Shown in pieces: positions 23,934 to 30,819 of a stretch of 40,709 bases of DNA. The stretch is from a virus: the IMG/VR virus record IMGVR_UViG_3300035142_000014, positions 1 to 40,709 of that record, one strand, 5' to 3'. Position 1 is the stretch's first letter; each line of letters opens with the position of its first letter. Position numbers and translations under genes: made by a program. The notes under the pieces are model-generated. The model worked only from the letters and a program-made list of their open reading frames with translations, had not been told where the DNA came from and did not search any database.

Positions 23934-24270
23934 GGATATCGGCTGGGGACGCAGGCGCAATGTCAACGCTGCGTGCAGGCTCATTGGTGAGCCAAACGCC
24001 ATCAAGTGCAACGCATGGGTTGCGCGCGTACGGATGTCTTGCGGGCGCATCGACCGCGAGTTCATCAAGCCCACATTCAACAACTCAAAGGCCAACGCGC
24101 CGCACACTCGCGGAGTCTACAAGTATTACTGGCTTGAGTGCGGTGATGGTTACGTGTACGAGGTATCTGCGCCGCTGTCCTGGCGCCGCGTGGATCGGTA
24201 CTTCTGCGTTGTGACCATCGACGGCGAAATCCAGCGTGTTGATGAGGAGTACGTGAGGGACTATGCCTAA
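23911..24270 (+). CDS. Hypothetical protein
   Basis: 119 residues. Two-part sequence: a basic N-terminal half with Cys (AACRLIGE, IKCNAWVARVRMSCGRID) and a beta-rich half (YKYYWLECGDGYVYEVSAPL, DRYFCVVTIDGEIQ). No family recognised. Overlaps the IbrA-like gene by 8 bases, so it may be cotranslated with that pair. Confidence 0.55.
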   Translation: MRAPLRIEDIGWGRRRNVNAACRLIGEPNAIKCNAWVARVRMSCGRIDREFIKPTFNNSKANAPHTRGVYKYYWLECGDGYVYEVSAPLSWRRVDRYFCVVTIDGEIQRVDEEYVRDYA

Positions 24271-25465
24271 GCGCGGACTGGGTATAGACGTGCTAACCGC
24301 AGCTCGTCAACGCATTGAGTGGACCTTTGACACGTTCCCGCGGATTTATCTGAGCTTCAGCGGCGGCAAGGACTCCTCCGTCATGATGCACCTTGTCTGC
24401 GCAGAGGCGCGGGCCAGGATGCGCCGCGTCGGTGTGCTTTTCGTGGATCTCGAGGGCCAATACAAACTGACGATCGACCACATCCAAGAGATGCTGGAGG
24501 AGTACCAGGATTGCATTGACCCTTACTGGGTGTGTCTTCCGCTGGCCCTGCGTAACGCCGTTTCGGTTTTCGAGCCCAGATGGCAATGCTGGAACCCGGA
24601 CAGATGCGCGGACTGGGTGCGAGAGCCGCCGGCCGGGGCCATCACGGATATGGGCGCCTTCCCGTTTTTCGAGCGCAATATGGAGTTCGAGGAGTTCGTG
24701 CCGCGTTTTGGCGAGTGGTACTCGCGCGGAAAACTCACGGCGTGCCTGGTTGGCATCCGGACGGACGAGAGTCTAAACCGATATCGGACGATCGCCAGCA
24801 AGCGCAAGCAGTCATTCGAGGGCCGACAGTGGACCACATACATTCAGGACGCCAAGACGGTTTACAACGTGTATCCGATCTACGACTGGCGCACGGAAGA
24901 CATCTGGACGTACAACGCGATGACCGGAGCGACGTACAACCGGCTCTATGACCGGATGTATCAGGCCGGGCTCGGCATCCATCAGCAGCGCATCTGCCAG
25001 CCCTATGGTGACGATCAGCGCAAGGGGCTGTGGCTGTTCCATGTCATCGAGCCCGAGACCTGGGCGCGCATCGTGGCGCGCGTCAACGGGGCCAATGGAG
25101 GCGCACTGTACTCGCAAGACAGCGGCAACATTCAGGGGATGCGAAAGATCACGCTTCCAGAAGGACACACCTGGGAGTCGTTTTCCAAGATGCTTCTGGG
25201 CTCGATGCCGGCCAAGACACGGGACCACTACGAGGATAAGATAGCCGTGTTCCTCAAGTGGTACGCCGACCGCGGATACCCGGACGGCATCCCAGACGAC
25301 GGACCTCTGGACAAGTCGGCGCCGAGCTGGAAGCGCATCTGCAAGACGCTTCTGCGTAATGACTACTGGTGCAAGGGGCTGAGCTTTACGCAAACCAAGA
25401 GCGACGCCTACGAAAACTATAAGCGCCTCATGAGGCGAAGGAGAGACGCATGGGGACTGATCTAG
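24263..25465 (+). CDS. IbrA-like PAPS-reductase family protein (DUF3440)
   Basis: 400 residues. Residues 33-39 are SGGKDSS, the PP-loop of N-type ATP pyrophosphatases that includes PAPS reductases, DndC and IbrA. The C-terminal half (HQQRICQPYGDDQRKGLWLF, ALYSQDSGNIQGMRKI, YWCKGLSFTQTKSDAYENYK) follows the DUF3440 pattern of IbrA. Several cysteines (QCWNPDRC, RICQ, WCKG) might bind a cluster. It sits directly before a ParB-like gene, the ibrAB arrangement. In E. coli IbrA/IbrB affects eib gene expression; the chemical reaction is not established. Here a nucleotide-activating role on DNA or RNA is plausible but unproven. Confidence 0.8.
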   Translation: MPKRGLGIDVLTAARQRIEWTFDTFPRIYLSFSGGKDSSVMMHLVCAEARARMRRVGVLFVDLEGQYKLTIDHIQEMLEEYQDCIDPYWVCLPLALRNAVSVFEPRWQCWNPDRCADWVREPPAGAITDMGAFPFFERNMEFEEFVPRFGEWYSRGKLTACLVGIRTDESLNRYRTIASKRKQSFEGRQWTTYIQDAKTVYNVYPIYDWRTEDIWTYNAMTGATYNRLYDRMYQAGLGIHQQRICQPYGDDQRKGLWLFHVIEPETWARIVARVNGANGGALYSQDSGNIQGMRKITLPEGHTWESFSKMLLGSMPAKTRDHYEDKIAVFLKWYADRGYPDGIPDDGPLDKSAPSWKRICKTLLRNDYWCKGLSFTQTKSDAYENYKRLMRRRRDAWGLI

Positions 25466-25968
25466 GCTGGACCAAGGATCACCCGGTGTCGCGGGTGCAG
25501 TGGGTCAAGACCGATCTAGTGCATGCCAACGACTACAACCCCAATCAGGTGGCGCCGCCAGAGATGGCGCTGCTCATGACGTCGATCGAGTCAGACGGGT
25601 ACACACAGCCTATCGTTGTGTGGGCTCTGGACGATGGAACCTATGAAGTAGTTGACGGCTTCCACCGCCATCTTGTGGGCCGCGAGCTGGGGCTAACCCA
25701 CCTCCCGGTTGTTGTCATCAACGATGAGCGCACGGACCGCGGCGACCGTATCGCAAGCACCATCCGGCACAACCGAGCCAGGGGCAAGCATCAGGTCGGG
25801 GCAATGAGCGAGATCGTGCAGGAGTTGGCCCGGCGAAATTGGTCAGACAAGAAGATAGGCAAGGAGCTCGGCATGGACCCCGATGAGGTGCTGCGACTCA
25901 AGCAGGTGACCGGGCTAGCTGAACTATTTGCAGACCGAGAGTTCTCGGAGGCATGGGAGGTCGAGTGA
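25450..25968 (+). CDS. IbrB-like ParB-domain protein
   Basis: 172 residues, ATG 25450 overlapping the IbrA-like gene by 16 bases. ParB/Srx-type fold: KTDLVHANDYNPNQ, VVDGFHRHLVGREL (residues 67-80, the ParB-box-like loop), RHNRARGKHQ, then an HTH-like part WSDKKIGKELGMDPDEVLRL. ParB-like domains can bind CTP or carry ATPase/nuclease activity, but no catalytic assignment can be made here. The tight pairing with the PAPS-reductase-like gene makes IbrB the best match. Confidence 0.75.
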   Translation: MGTDLGWTKDHPVSRVQWVKTDLVHANDYNPNQVAPPEMALLMTSIESDGYTQPIVVWALDDGTYEVVDGFHRHLVGRELGLTHLPVVVINDERTDRGDRIASTIRHNRARGKHQVGAMSEIVQELARRNWSDKKIGKELGMDPDEVLRLKQVTGLAELFADREFSEAWEVE

Positions 25969-26147
25969 TGCCCAAAAACCCCAAACTCAGCCACTCCACT
26001 GTTTGGATCCCCGTGGCCCTACGCGATCGGCTTAAGGTGCACTGCCTGGAGACCGGCATGAAGATGCGCGCGGTAGCCGAGCGGGCAATCCGGGAGTGGC
26101 TGGATCGCAATGCGCCCGACGACGGGCGGGAGAGGCATGAGGGATGA
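25968..26147 (+). CDS. Ribbon-helix-helix-like regulator
   Basis: 59 residues, ATG 25968 in a TGATG overlap with the ibrB-like gene. The pattern HSTVWIPVALRDRLKVHC (short strand then helix) and MRAVAERAIREWLDR (second helix) fits a ribbon-helix-helix DNA-binding dimer. Being cotranslated with ibrAB-like genes and close to the palindrome at 26362, it is a candidate autoregulator. Confidence 0.6.
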   Translation: MPKNPKLSHSTVWIPVALRDRLKVHCLETGMKMRAVAERAIREWLDRNAPDDGRERHEG

Positions 26148-26380
26148 GCGAGAATATCGGACGGGCGCGAGCAATCGAACGAAACGTCAGCGACTGCCCT
26201 AACTGTGGCGCGCCAGCCCTTGACGGCGGGGACGGGTGGATCTTGTGCAGTGCTCCTGGGGCGGAATGCACACTTAGGGCAGACCGGAAGACATGGGAAA
26301 GCCTGGCCAAGCTTCGCCATTCCTGCGATCTCGGCCAGGCCCCCGAAAAAGAGTTGACACGCTCCGACGAGTCGGAGTAG
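26144..26380 (+). CDS. Zinc-ribbon protein, Lar-like
   Basis: 78 residues. DCPNCGAPALDGGDGWILC and GAECTLRADRKTWESL give a C-x2-C ... C ... C zinc ribbon, similar to Lar-type restriction-alleviation or other small phage Zn proteins. The ATG overlaps the previous TGA. Its last codons contain the promoter -35 box and the 16-bp palindrome. Confidence 0.5.
   Translation: MSENIGRARAIERNVSDCPNCGAPALDGGDGWILCSAPGAECTLRADRKTWESLAKLRHSCDLGQAPEKELTRSDESE
26354..26359 (+). promoter_or_regulatory. Candidate -35 box TTGACA (second early promoter)
   Basis: Perfect consensus TTGACA preceded by AAAAAGAG, in the last codons of the Zn-ribbon gene. Eighteen bases later is TAGGTT, a weak -10 match. The spacer is almost filled by the perfect palindrome at 26362-26377, which is a typical repressed-promoter layout. 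The next gene begins at 26506. Confidence 0.5.
26362..26377. promoter_or_regulatory. Perfect palindrome, operator candidate
   Basis: CTCCGAC-GA-GTCGGAG, two perfect 7-bp arms, lies between a consensus -35 box and the likely -10 region. Suits binding of a dimer such as the RHH-like protein encoded at 25968-26147. It overlaps codons for the C-terminus of the preceding gene. Confidence 0.6.
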
Positions 26381-26430
26381 GTTGGACACTATCGTGATGC
26401 CCGAAACCAAGACATCCTAATTTTTCTGCT

Positions 26431-26477
26431 CGCGCCGGTGGTGGTCCTACCATGGGCATCACGACGCCACCGGCGCG
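26431..26477 (+). ncRNA. Long-stem hairpin in a 5' leader
   Basis: Perfect 11-bp arms (CGCGCCGGTGG at 26431-26441, CCACCGGCGCG at 26467-26477) enclose a 25-base loop, between the candidate promoter and the gene at 26506. No T-run follows it. May be a leader RNA structure or small regulatory RNA; a protein-binding inverted repeat is an alternative. Confidence 0.45.
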
Positions 26478-26505
26478 GGCACCTATTACCGCATGGAGCG
26501 TGACC

Positions 26506-26709
26506 ATGATTGTCCGAGTCTGCATGTACTGCCGAACGCCCTACGGCTGGGAGCAGGACGGAAAGCCAGAACACATGTATTCGCACGGCCTGTGCTGGCG
26601 TGAAGCCTGTATGCGGGAATTCAGCCGGCGCTACCTCATGCCCCTAGACGAATTGCGCGAAGCAAGGCGCGGGGCTGGCGTGCCCACGTGTCAGAAGGAT
26701 CTTTGCTAA
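26506..26709 (+). CDS. Small Zn-finger-like protein
   Basis: 67 residues from ATG 26506, chosen over the in-frame 26452 ATG because GGAG precedes it and 26452 falls inside the hairpin loop. MYCRTPYGWEQ and HGLCWREACMREF give C-x2-C ... H-G-x-C-x4-C, similar to small phage 'hypothetical Zn-finger' proteins. Function unknown. Confidence 0.55.
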   Translation: MIVRVCMYCRTPYGWEQDGKPEHMYSHGLCWREACMREFSRRYLMPLDELREARRGAGVPTCQKDLC

Positions 26710-26747
26710 GAGCAACAAACCAGCGACCGGATCCGCCCCTGTCCGGA

Positions 26748-26770
26748 TTGACATCGCAGCGGGAGAGCGT
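26748..26770 (+). promoter_or_regulatory. Candidate early promoter, TTGACATCGCAG motif
   Basis: TTGACATCGCAG-C-GGG matches the element at 23409 (TTGACGTCGCAG-G-GGG) at 15 of 17 bases or so across the core. It sits in a 118-base gap without other features, upstream of the 26828 gene. No good -10 box is visible, so it could instead be a regulator binding site. Confidence 0.4.
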
Positions 26771-26827
26771 GGGCCGTCAACCCACCCAGGCCGCAAGGGG
26801 CATTTTGAGAAAAAAGGAGTCAATGAA

Positions 26828-27058
26828 ATGCATGAGCCTCGACCAGTTTCTACGATGCGCGATCATTTCGACGCAGCTCTAGAGGCACTCCAGCAAACCG
26901 AGCCCAAGCCGTATTCGGCGGCTCAGTGGTTGATCGGCTGGCTCATGGTTGAGGTGGGGTACAACCAAGACGAATGGGATGCGATTGTGCAGACCATGAG
27001 AGACAATGAGGAGGAGAACGATGCCGACAAAGCCGAACAAGCCCGCGAAACCGAATGA
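26828..27058 (+). CDS. Small hypothetical protein
   Basis: 76 residues, ATG 26828 eight bases after AGGAG. Helical and acidic (DHFDAALEALQQTEPKPYSA, EWDAIVQTMRDNEEEND). No family recognised. A 19-codon frame from ATG 26823 overlaps the start and has a closer ribosome site; it may be an upstream peptide. Confidence 0.5.
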   Translation: MHEPRPVSTMRDHFDAALEALQQTEPKPYSAAQWLIGWLMVEVGYNQDEWDAIVQTMRDNEEENDADKAEQARETE

Positions 27059-27242
27059 CGTCAAGAAGCCCCGCGCTCCGCGCCGGATGGCCATCCGTCC
27101 GACCGATGAGCAGATCGCCGAGGCCGAGAAGATCGCCGCGAAGCATGCGGCCTTCGGTTTCACGCCCCCGGCAAAGGCCGTGCTGGAGGACGCGCTGGTC
27201 AAGGGGCTGGAGGTTCTGACTGGGCCGATCCCCGAAGCCTAG
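27021..27242 (+). CDS. Small basic protein, possibly RHH-like
   Basis: 73 residues from ATG 27021, which has GAGGAGGAG upstream. Lys/Pro-rich start then MAIRPTDEQIAEAEKIAAKH and AKAVLEDALVKGLEVL, a strand-helix-helix pattern like short DNA-binding proteins. Function not known. Confidence 0.5.
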   Translation: MPTKPNKPAKPNDVKKPRAPRRMAIRPTDEQIAEAEKIAAKHAAFGFTPPAKAVLEDALVKGLEVLTGPIPEA

Positions 27243-27249
27243 CACAACA

Positions 27250-27317
27250 GCCATCGTCGGCAGCCCGCGCGGGCCCGGGAACGCCCCGCGGCGAGGGTTC
27301 GACTCCCTCGGATGGCA
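27250..27317 (+). ncRNA. tRNA-like structure (degenerate)
   Basis: GCCATC at the 5' side pairs with GATGGC at the 3' side (6 of 7 acceptor pairs). A perfect T-arm follows the correct order: GAGGG, loop TTCGACT, CCCTC, at 27293-27309. In between, GCCC-GCGC-GGGC and CGGG-AACGC-CCCG form two short hairpins where D and anticodon arms belong. There is no U33 or normal seven-base anticodon loop, and about five bases are missing. So it is a tRNA mimic or remnant, not a normal tRNA. It lies in a 102-base gap. Confidence 0.45.
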
Positions 27318-27344
27318 TCCACAACCCACTAGGAGGGATAGCAG

Positions 27345-28436
27345 ATGATCAAGAACCTACAGCCTACCCTGGCCGAAGGCGGCAAGATCAAGATCGGCGG
27401 GCTCGGCGAGACGCGCACGTCCAAAGGCGGCTCAACCTATCGCCTGCCGATCAAGCACGACGCCTTCACCATCACCACGTCCCAGCGGGACGCGGCCGGC
27501 GACCTGGAGACCAACGACCAGATCATGGCCGCACTCGCCGCCTGCGGTTGCGCGGATAGCGACGGCAAGATCCGACGTCTGCCCGTGATCCTACACAGCG
27601 ACGAGATCGACGACGTGTTTCCCACGCGCTACGCGCGCTACAAGGGCCGCAAGCTCCAGTGCAGCGGAGACGGGGAGGCGGCCATCGTCGCTGAGACCGG
27701 CGAGGAAATCGGCTGCCCGTGTCCGCTTCTCGAGACCAGGGAATGCAAGCCCCACGGCACGCTGCTATGTTCGCTGGCCCTGCCGGGCTTTGCGGTAGCT
27801 GGCGCGGTCCACCGTTGGCGCACTACGTCGCTGATTTCGATTCAGCAGATGGTGGGCAGCCTGCTACACATCCGGCAGGCGGTGGGAGTCCTGCAGGGCA
27901 TCCCGCTGACCTTGCGCGTCGGCCCGGTGACTGTGTCGCCGGAAGGCAAGGCCACCACGGTCTATGTGTGCTGGCTCGAGCTCCGCGCGCAAGATCTCGG
28001 CGAGGTTCAGGCGATGGCATTGCACGTCGCACAACAGCGGCAGGCGGTACGCGCCGCGGTAGGAGGAACGGAGCCCACGCAGTATCGCGAGCTCGTGGCG
28101 GCGTCGCGGGTGGAGGAAGACAACGACCCAGAACCCGACCTGATCGGTGGGGTGGTGGAAGTGGAAGCGGAACCGGAACCGACTCCCGAACCGACTCCCG
28201 AAGCGACTCCCGAAGCGACTCCCGAAGCGACTCCCGAACCCCAACCCGAGCCCACAACCACCACCACAGCGACTGAGACGCCCAGAGAGACCGTGATCCG
28301 GATCGGTAAGGCCAAGGGCTTGAGCGGACAGAAGATCGCCGCGGTGGTGCGAAAGCTTCAGTCCGAGGGCACCGTGCCCGAGGACTCCAACACATGGAAC
28401 GACGACCACGTTGCTAGCGTGGTGGAGGTGCTCTAG
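27345..28436 (+). CDS. Gp3/RDF-like recombination-module protein
   Basis: 363 residues behind AGGAGGG. Residues 1-230 (GGKIKIGGLGETRTSKGGST, DEIDDVFPTRYARYKG, CKPHGTLLCSLALPG, TTSLISIQQMVGSL, TVYVCWLELR) fit the family named for phiC31 gp3, the recombination directionality factor, widely present in phage recombination modules of unknown role. A Pro-Thr-Glu repeat linker follows (residues ~270-305, encoded by 12-bp repeats) and a small C-terminal domain with helical EGTVPEDSNTWNDDHVASVV. No integrase is seen, so a role other than integrase control is likely. Confidence 0.6.
   Translation: MIKNLQPTLAEGGKIKIGGLGETRTSKGGSTYRLPIKHDAFTITTSQRDAAGDLETNDQIMAALAACGCADSDGKIRRLPVILHSDEIDDVFPTRYARYKGRKLQCSGDGEAAIVAETGEEIGCPCPLLETRECKPHGTLLCSLALPGFAVAGAVHRWRTTSLISIQQMVGSLLHIRQAVGVLQGIPLTLRVGPVTVSPEGKATTVYVCWLELRAQDLGEVQAMALHVAQQRQAVRAAVGGTEPTQYRELVAASRVEEDNDPEPDLIGGVVEVEAEPEPTPEPTPEATPEATPEATPEPQPEPTTTTTATETPRETVIRIGKAKGLSGQKIAAVVRKLQSEGTVPEDSNTWNDDHVASVVEVL
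28179..28238 (+). repeat. Five tandem 12-bp repeats coding PTPE/ATPE
   Basis: CCGACTCCCGAA twice then GCGACTCCCGAA three times. They encode a Pro-Thr-Pro-Glu linker between two domains of the Gp3-like protein and look slippage-prone. Confidence 0.9.
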
Positions 28437-28864
28437 TGACCCACAACTACCCCGCAGATCCCGACTACGAGAACACCAGCACCGGCGATGGCGCCGACCG
28501 TCCGCCACTAGGGGAGGGCGAGCACACCTGTCGGATCGTGGAGTGCAAGGTGGTGTTTTCCGAAAAACAGGGCGAGGACTTCCTGGTGATCGAGATCGAG
28601 GACGTCCACAGCGACGCCGGCGCCACGCTCTGGCAGAGTTTTGCCAAGGACCGCCTGAAGTGGCTCAAAAAGGTCTGTGACGTGATTTTCAATCCCGCGC
28701 CGCGCGGCCGAGATGAGATCAGAGGCCGTGCTTCCGAGGTGGTGGGTGACATCGTTTCGGTTAATACCGCGCGAAACGGGCAGTACCTCAACCACTACAT
28801 CAACAGCGTGCTCACCCGGCACGAGCCAGCGGCGGAAGTGAGCGACGATGAAATCCCCTTCTAG
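28436..28864 (+). CDS. Single-strand DNA-binding protein-like
   Basis: 142 residues, GTG in a CTAGTG junction. The middle (HTCRIVECKVVFSEKQGEDF, LVIEIEDVHSDAGATLW) looks like an OB-fold of the DUF669/SSB-like phage type, and the chain ends SDDEIPF. The acidic Asp-Asp-x-Ile-Pro-Phe tip is the hallmark of bacterial SSBs, used to recruit partner proteins. Place between recombination genes supports an ssDNA role. Confidence 0.75.
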   Translation: MTHNYPADPDYENTSTGDGADRPPLGEGEHTCRIVECKVVFSEKQGEDFLVIEIEDVHSDAGATLWQSFAKDRLKWLKKVCDVIFNPAPRGRDEIRGRASEVVGDIVSVNTARNGQYLNHYINSVLTRHEPAAEVSDDEIPF

Positions 28865-29816
28865 CGTTTCGGAATCCGACTACCGCGCAGAGCCCGCGTT
28901 CCACTACTCGGGCGCGAAGCTACTCGCCAAGAGCCCCGCGACGTTCAAGTGGAACCAAAAACACCGCAAACCGCAAACCGATAGTCAGGCCCTGGGCAGC
29001 GCGATCCATGCGCTGTGCCTTCAGGGCGAAGCGTTCTACGAAGCGCACTATCAAGTGCCCCCCATGACTCTCAGCGAACTGCCCGACTGGATGGTGGTAT
29101 GCGAGGATCACCACGTAGGCAAAAAGGGCGACTGGGTCAAGGCGGGCAAGGAGTGGAAGGCCGAGCAGGAGGCCCTGGGCAACGTCGCGGTCAAGCCGAA
29201 AGACATGACGTTCGTCGGCCTGTCTATGCGATCCGACGCGGGCAAGGAGTGGAAGGCCCGGTGCAAGCGGCAAGGCATCACGCCGATCGCCCAGGACACG
29301 GATCATCACGTCCGCGGCTGCGTGGAGTCCGTCATGGGGCATCCCCTTGCCGGCCCGATGATCCGTGAGGCTCGCGACGCGGGAGGTTGTGAGGTTCCGG
29401 TATTCGCCGAGATCGAAGGCGTCAAGTGCAAGTGCCTGGTGGACATAATCCACAAAACGCTGGGACTCGGCGACCTCAAATCCTGCGGAGACGTGCGCCC
29501 CGAGTCGTTTAACGGCGAAATCGGCAAGCTCGGCTACCACTGGCAGGCGGCCCTGTACCTCGATATCTGTGAGGCCGCGGGAATCTACACCGGCCCGGAC
29601 TGGCGGTGGATCACGGTCGAGCCCGAGCCTCCGTATTGCGTGGGCTTCGGCAAGCCGGCTCCGCTGGCGCTGCTGGAGGTCGGGCGGGACGCGTACCTTG
29701 AGCAGCTCCGCGTCTACAAGCGCTGCCTGGAGCGCGACGAGTGGCCCAACACCACCGGCGGGGAAGTGGAGTACGACCTGCGTGGATGGATGTACTACAG
29801 GAGGGATGAGGGATGA
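28848..29816 (+). CDS. RecE-like PD-(D/E)XK exonuclease (DUF3799)
   Basis: 322 residues. RecE/YqaJ-like order: ALGSAIHALCLQGE (residues 48-61), then Glu182, Asp199 in LVDII, Asp209-Leu-Lys211 in GLGDLKSCGD, and the YHWQAALYLD helix (230-239). These are the PD-(D/E)XK active-site positions. It overlaps the SSB-like gene by 17 bases. Two copies of GKEWKA (residues 100-105 and 132-137) suggest a small internal duplication. It should resect double-strand ends for annealing; no annealase is recognised nearby. Confidence 0.85.
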   Translation: MKSPSSVSESDYRAEPAFHYSGAKLLAKSPATFKWNQKHRKPQTDSQALGSAIHALCLQGEAFYEAHYQVPPMTLSELPDWMVVCEDHHVGKKGDWVKAGKEWKAEQEALGNVAVKPKDMTFVGLSMRSDAGKEWKARCKRQGITPIAQDTDHHVRGCVESVMGHPLAGPMIREARDAGGCEVPVFAEIEGVKCKCLVDIIHKTLGLGDLKSCGDVRPESFNGEIGKLGYHWQAALYLDICEAAGIYTGPDWRWITVEPEPPYCVGFGKPAPLALLEVGRDAYLEQLRVYKRCLERDEWPNTTGGEVEYDLRGWMYYRRDEG

Positions 29817-30025
29817 CCAAGGCTGAGCTAGAGGAAATCCGGGAGCGGCTGGAGAACGGGTATGTTGACGCGCCAATCCCGGCCCAGGCCGACGATATCA
29901 GCGCCCTGCTCGCCGAGGTGGAGAGGTTGCGAGAAGAGAGGTTCCGCCTTCAAATGGTGATCATCGACCAGGCAGAGTTCACGAAGGAACAGCGCGATGT
30001 ACTCATTGAGGAACTGAAGCCATGA
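29813..30025 (+). CDS. Small coiled-coil protein
   Basis: 70 residues, ATG overlapping the exonuclease stop (ATGA). Charged helix throughout with heptads (ISALLAEVERLREERFRLQM). Widespread small phage type with no known function. Confidence 0.55.
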   Translation: MTKAELEEIRERLENGYVDAPIPAQADDISALLAEVERLREERFRLQMVIIDQAEFTKEQRDVLIEELKP

Positions 30026-30060
30026 AGACCACGGCTGAAGAGCGCCTGAGGTGATTGAAG

Positions 30061-30300
30061 ATGAGTAGACAAGCAATCGCGCTGGCCATCGCCGCAGCAC
30101 TGTCCATCTGCTGTGGCGCCCAAGAGCCAGCCAGCCAGTGCGAGGACCACCTGGAGGCCGTCCAGATGTACTACGAGGCCCAGGACGCATGGTGCCGCAC
30201 CAACCTCCCAGAGGACGCCTACGGCGACTGCATGGGCGCCATGCGAGGCCTCGTGCGCAGGATGGAGGCAGTCTGGCAGTGCGGCTGGGAGGAAGAATGA
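30061..30300 (+). CDS. Secreted small Cys-rich protein
   Basis: 79 residues from ATG 30061 behind GAGGTGA. N-terminal signal sequence (AIALAIAAALSICCGAQ) with a Cys pair near the cleavage region that may act as a lipobox, then CEDHLEAVQMYY, WCRTNLP, DCMGAM and WQCGW. Four or more Cys in the mature part suggest disulfides. Not recognised. Exported proteins in an early gene block may alter the host envelope. Confidence 0.5.
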   Translation: MSRQAIALAIAAALSICCGAQEPASQCEDHLEAVQMYYEAQDAWCRTNLPEDAYGDCMGAMRGLVRRMEAVWQCGWEEE

Positions 30301-30584
30301 GCATTGACACTACAGGGTTAATGGTGCGGATAGGCGACGTGGACGTGTATCCCGTGCGTGTCGTGGAGTATTCCGGCGTTGATTTCATTGAACCCGGCCT
30401 CCCAGATGGCTATGAGCCGGGGTGGCGCTGCTACACCATGCGCACTCGTTGGTGGCGCAGCGGAGGCACGAAGGCTTGGTACGCAGAACACTACCAGGAC
30501 GGGGTGAAGACCATCGATACATGGCGCCATGAACCCGACCCCTGCGAGGCCACGACAGCGCCAGAAGTATTGGAGGACGAATGA
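30297..30584 (+). CDS. Hypothetical protein
   Basis: 95 residues, ATG overlapping the previous TGA. Beta-rich with aromatic strands (VRIGDVDVYPVRVVEYS, WRCYTMRTRWWRSGG), acidic end. Not recognised. Confidence 0.5.
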   Translation: MSIDTTGLMVRIGDVDVYPVRVVEYSGVDFIEPGLPDGYEPGWRCYTMRTRWWRSGGTKAWYAEHYQDGVKTIDTWRHEPDPCEATTAPEVLEDE

Positions 30585-30814
30585 GACACCCACGCACAAC
30601 GCCACAGGAGCGCTACGCCTTGGACTGCAGGGCCAAGGTCTCCATTGGATCGAAGCCCTGCCACTTCCGGCTTGCCGAGGTGGACCCACACCTACTGCGC
30701 CGCCTGATCCAAGACGCCGCAGACTACGCGCACACGCGCCGCCTGAACATGAGGCTACATCGCAGGGTGCAGGCACTGGAGACCTGGGCAAGGAAGCACG
30801 GGCTTGGGGAGTAG
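30581..30814 (+). CDS. Small basic helical protein
   Basis: 77 residues, ATG overlapping the previous stop. Has DPHLLRRLIQDAADYAHTRR and LHRRVQALETWARKHG helices. Not recognised; basic charge is compatible with nucleic-acid binding. Confidence 0.45.
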   Translation: MRHPRTTPQERYALDCRAKVSIGSKPCHFRLAEVDPHLLRRLIQDAADYAHTRRLNMRLHRRVQALETWARKHGLGE

Positions 30815-30819
30815 GGAGG

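Noticed and set aside
26688-26882. 64-codon frame from 26688
   Set aside because: It overlaps the end of one gene and the start of another, runs through a gap with promoter-like sequence, and has weak coding look. Only its last 20 codons (ATG 26823) might be a leader peptide.
27293-27317. T-arm and acceptor 3' half as an attP core
   Set aside because: No integrase is present, and the 5' side also pairs with the acceptor, which a simple tRNA 3'-end attP would not show.
30022-30054. Ten-codon frame MKTTAEERLR
   Set aside because: Too short and with no separate ribosome site; it may be only the spacer before the 30061 gene.
30302-30307. TTGACA as a promoter
   Set aside because: It is codons 2-4 of a coupled gene with no gap and no -10 box; likely coincidence.
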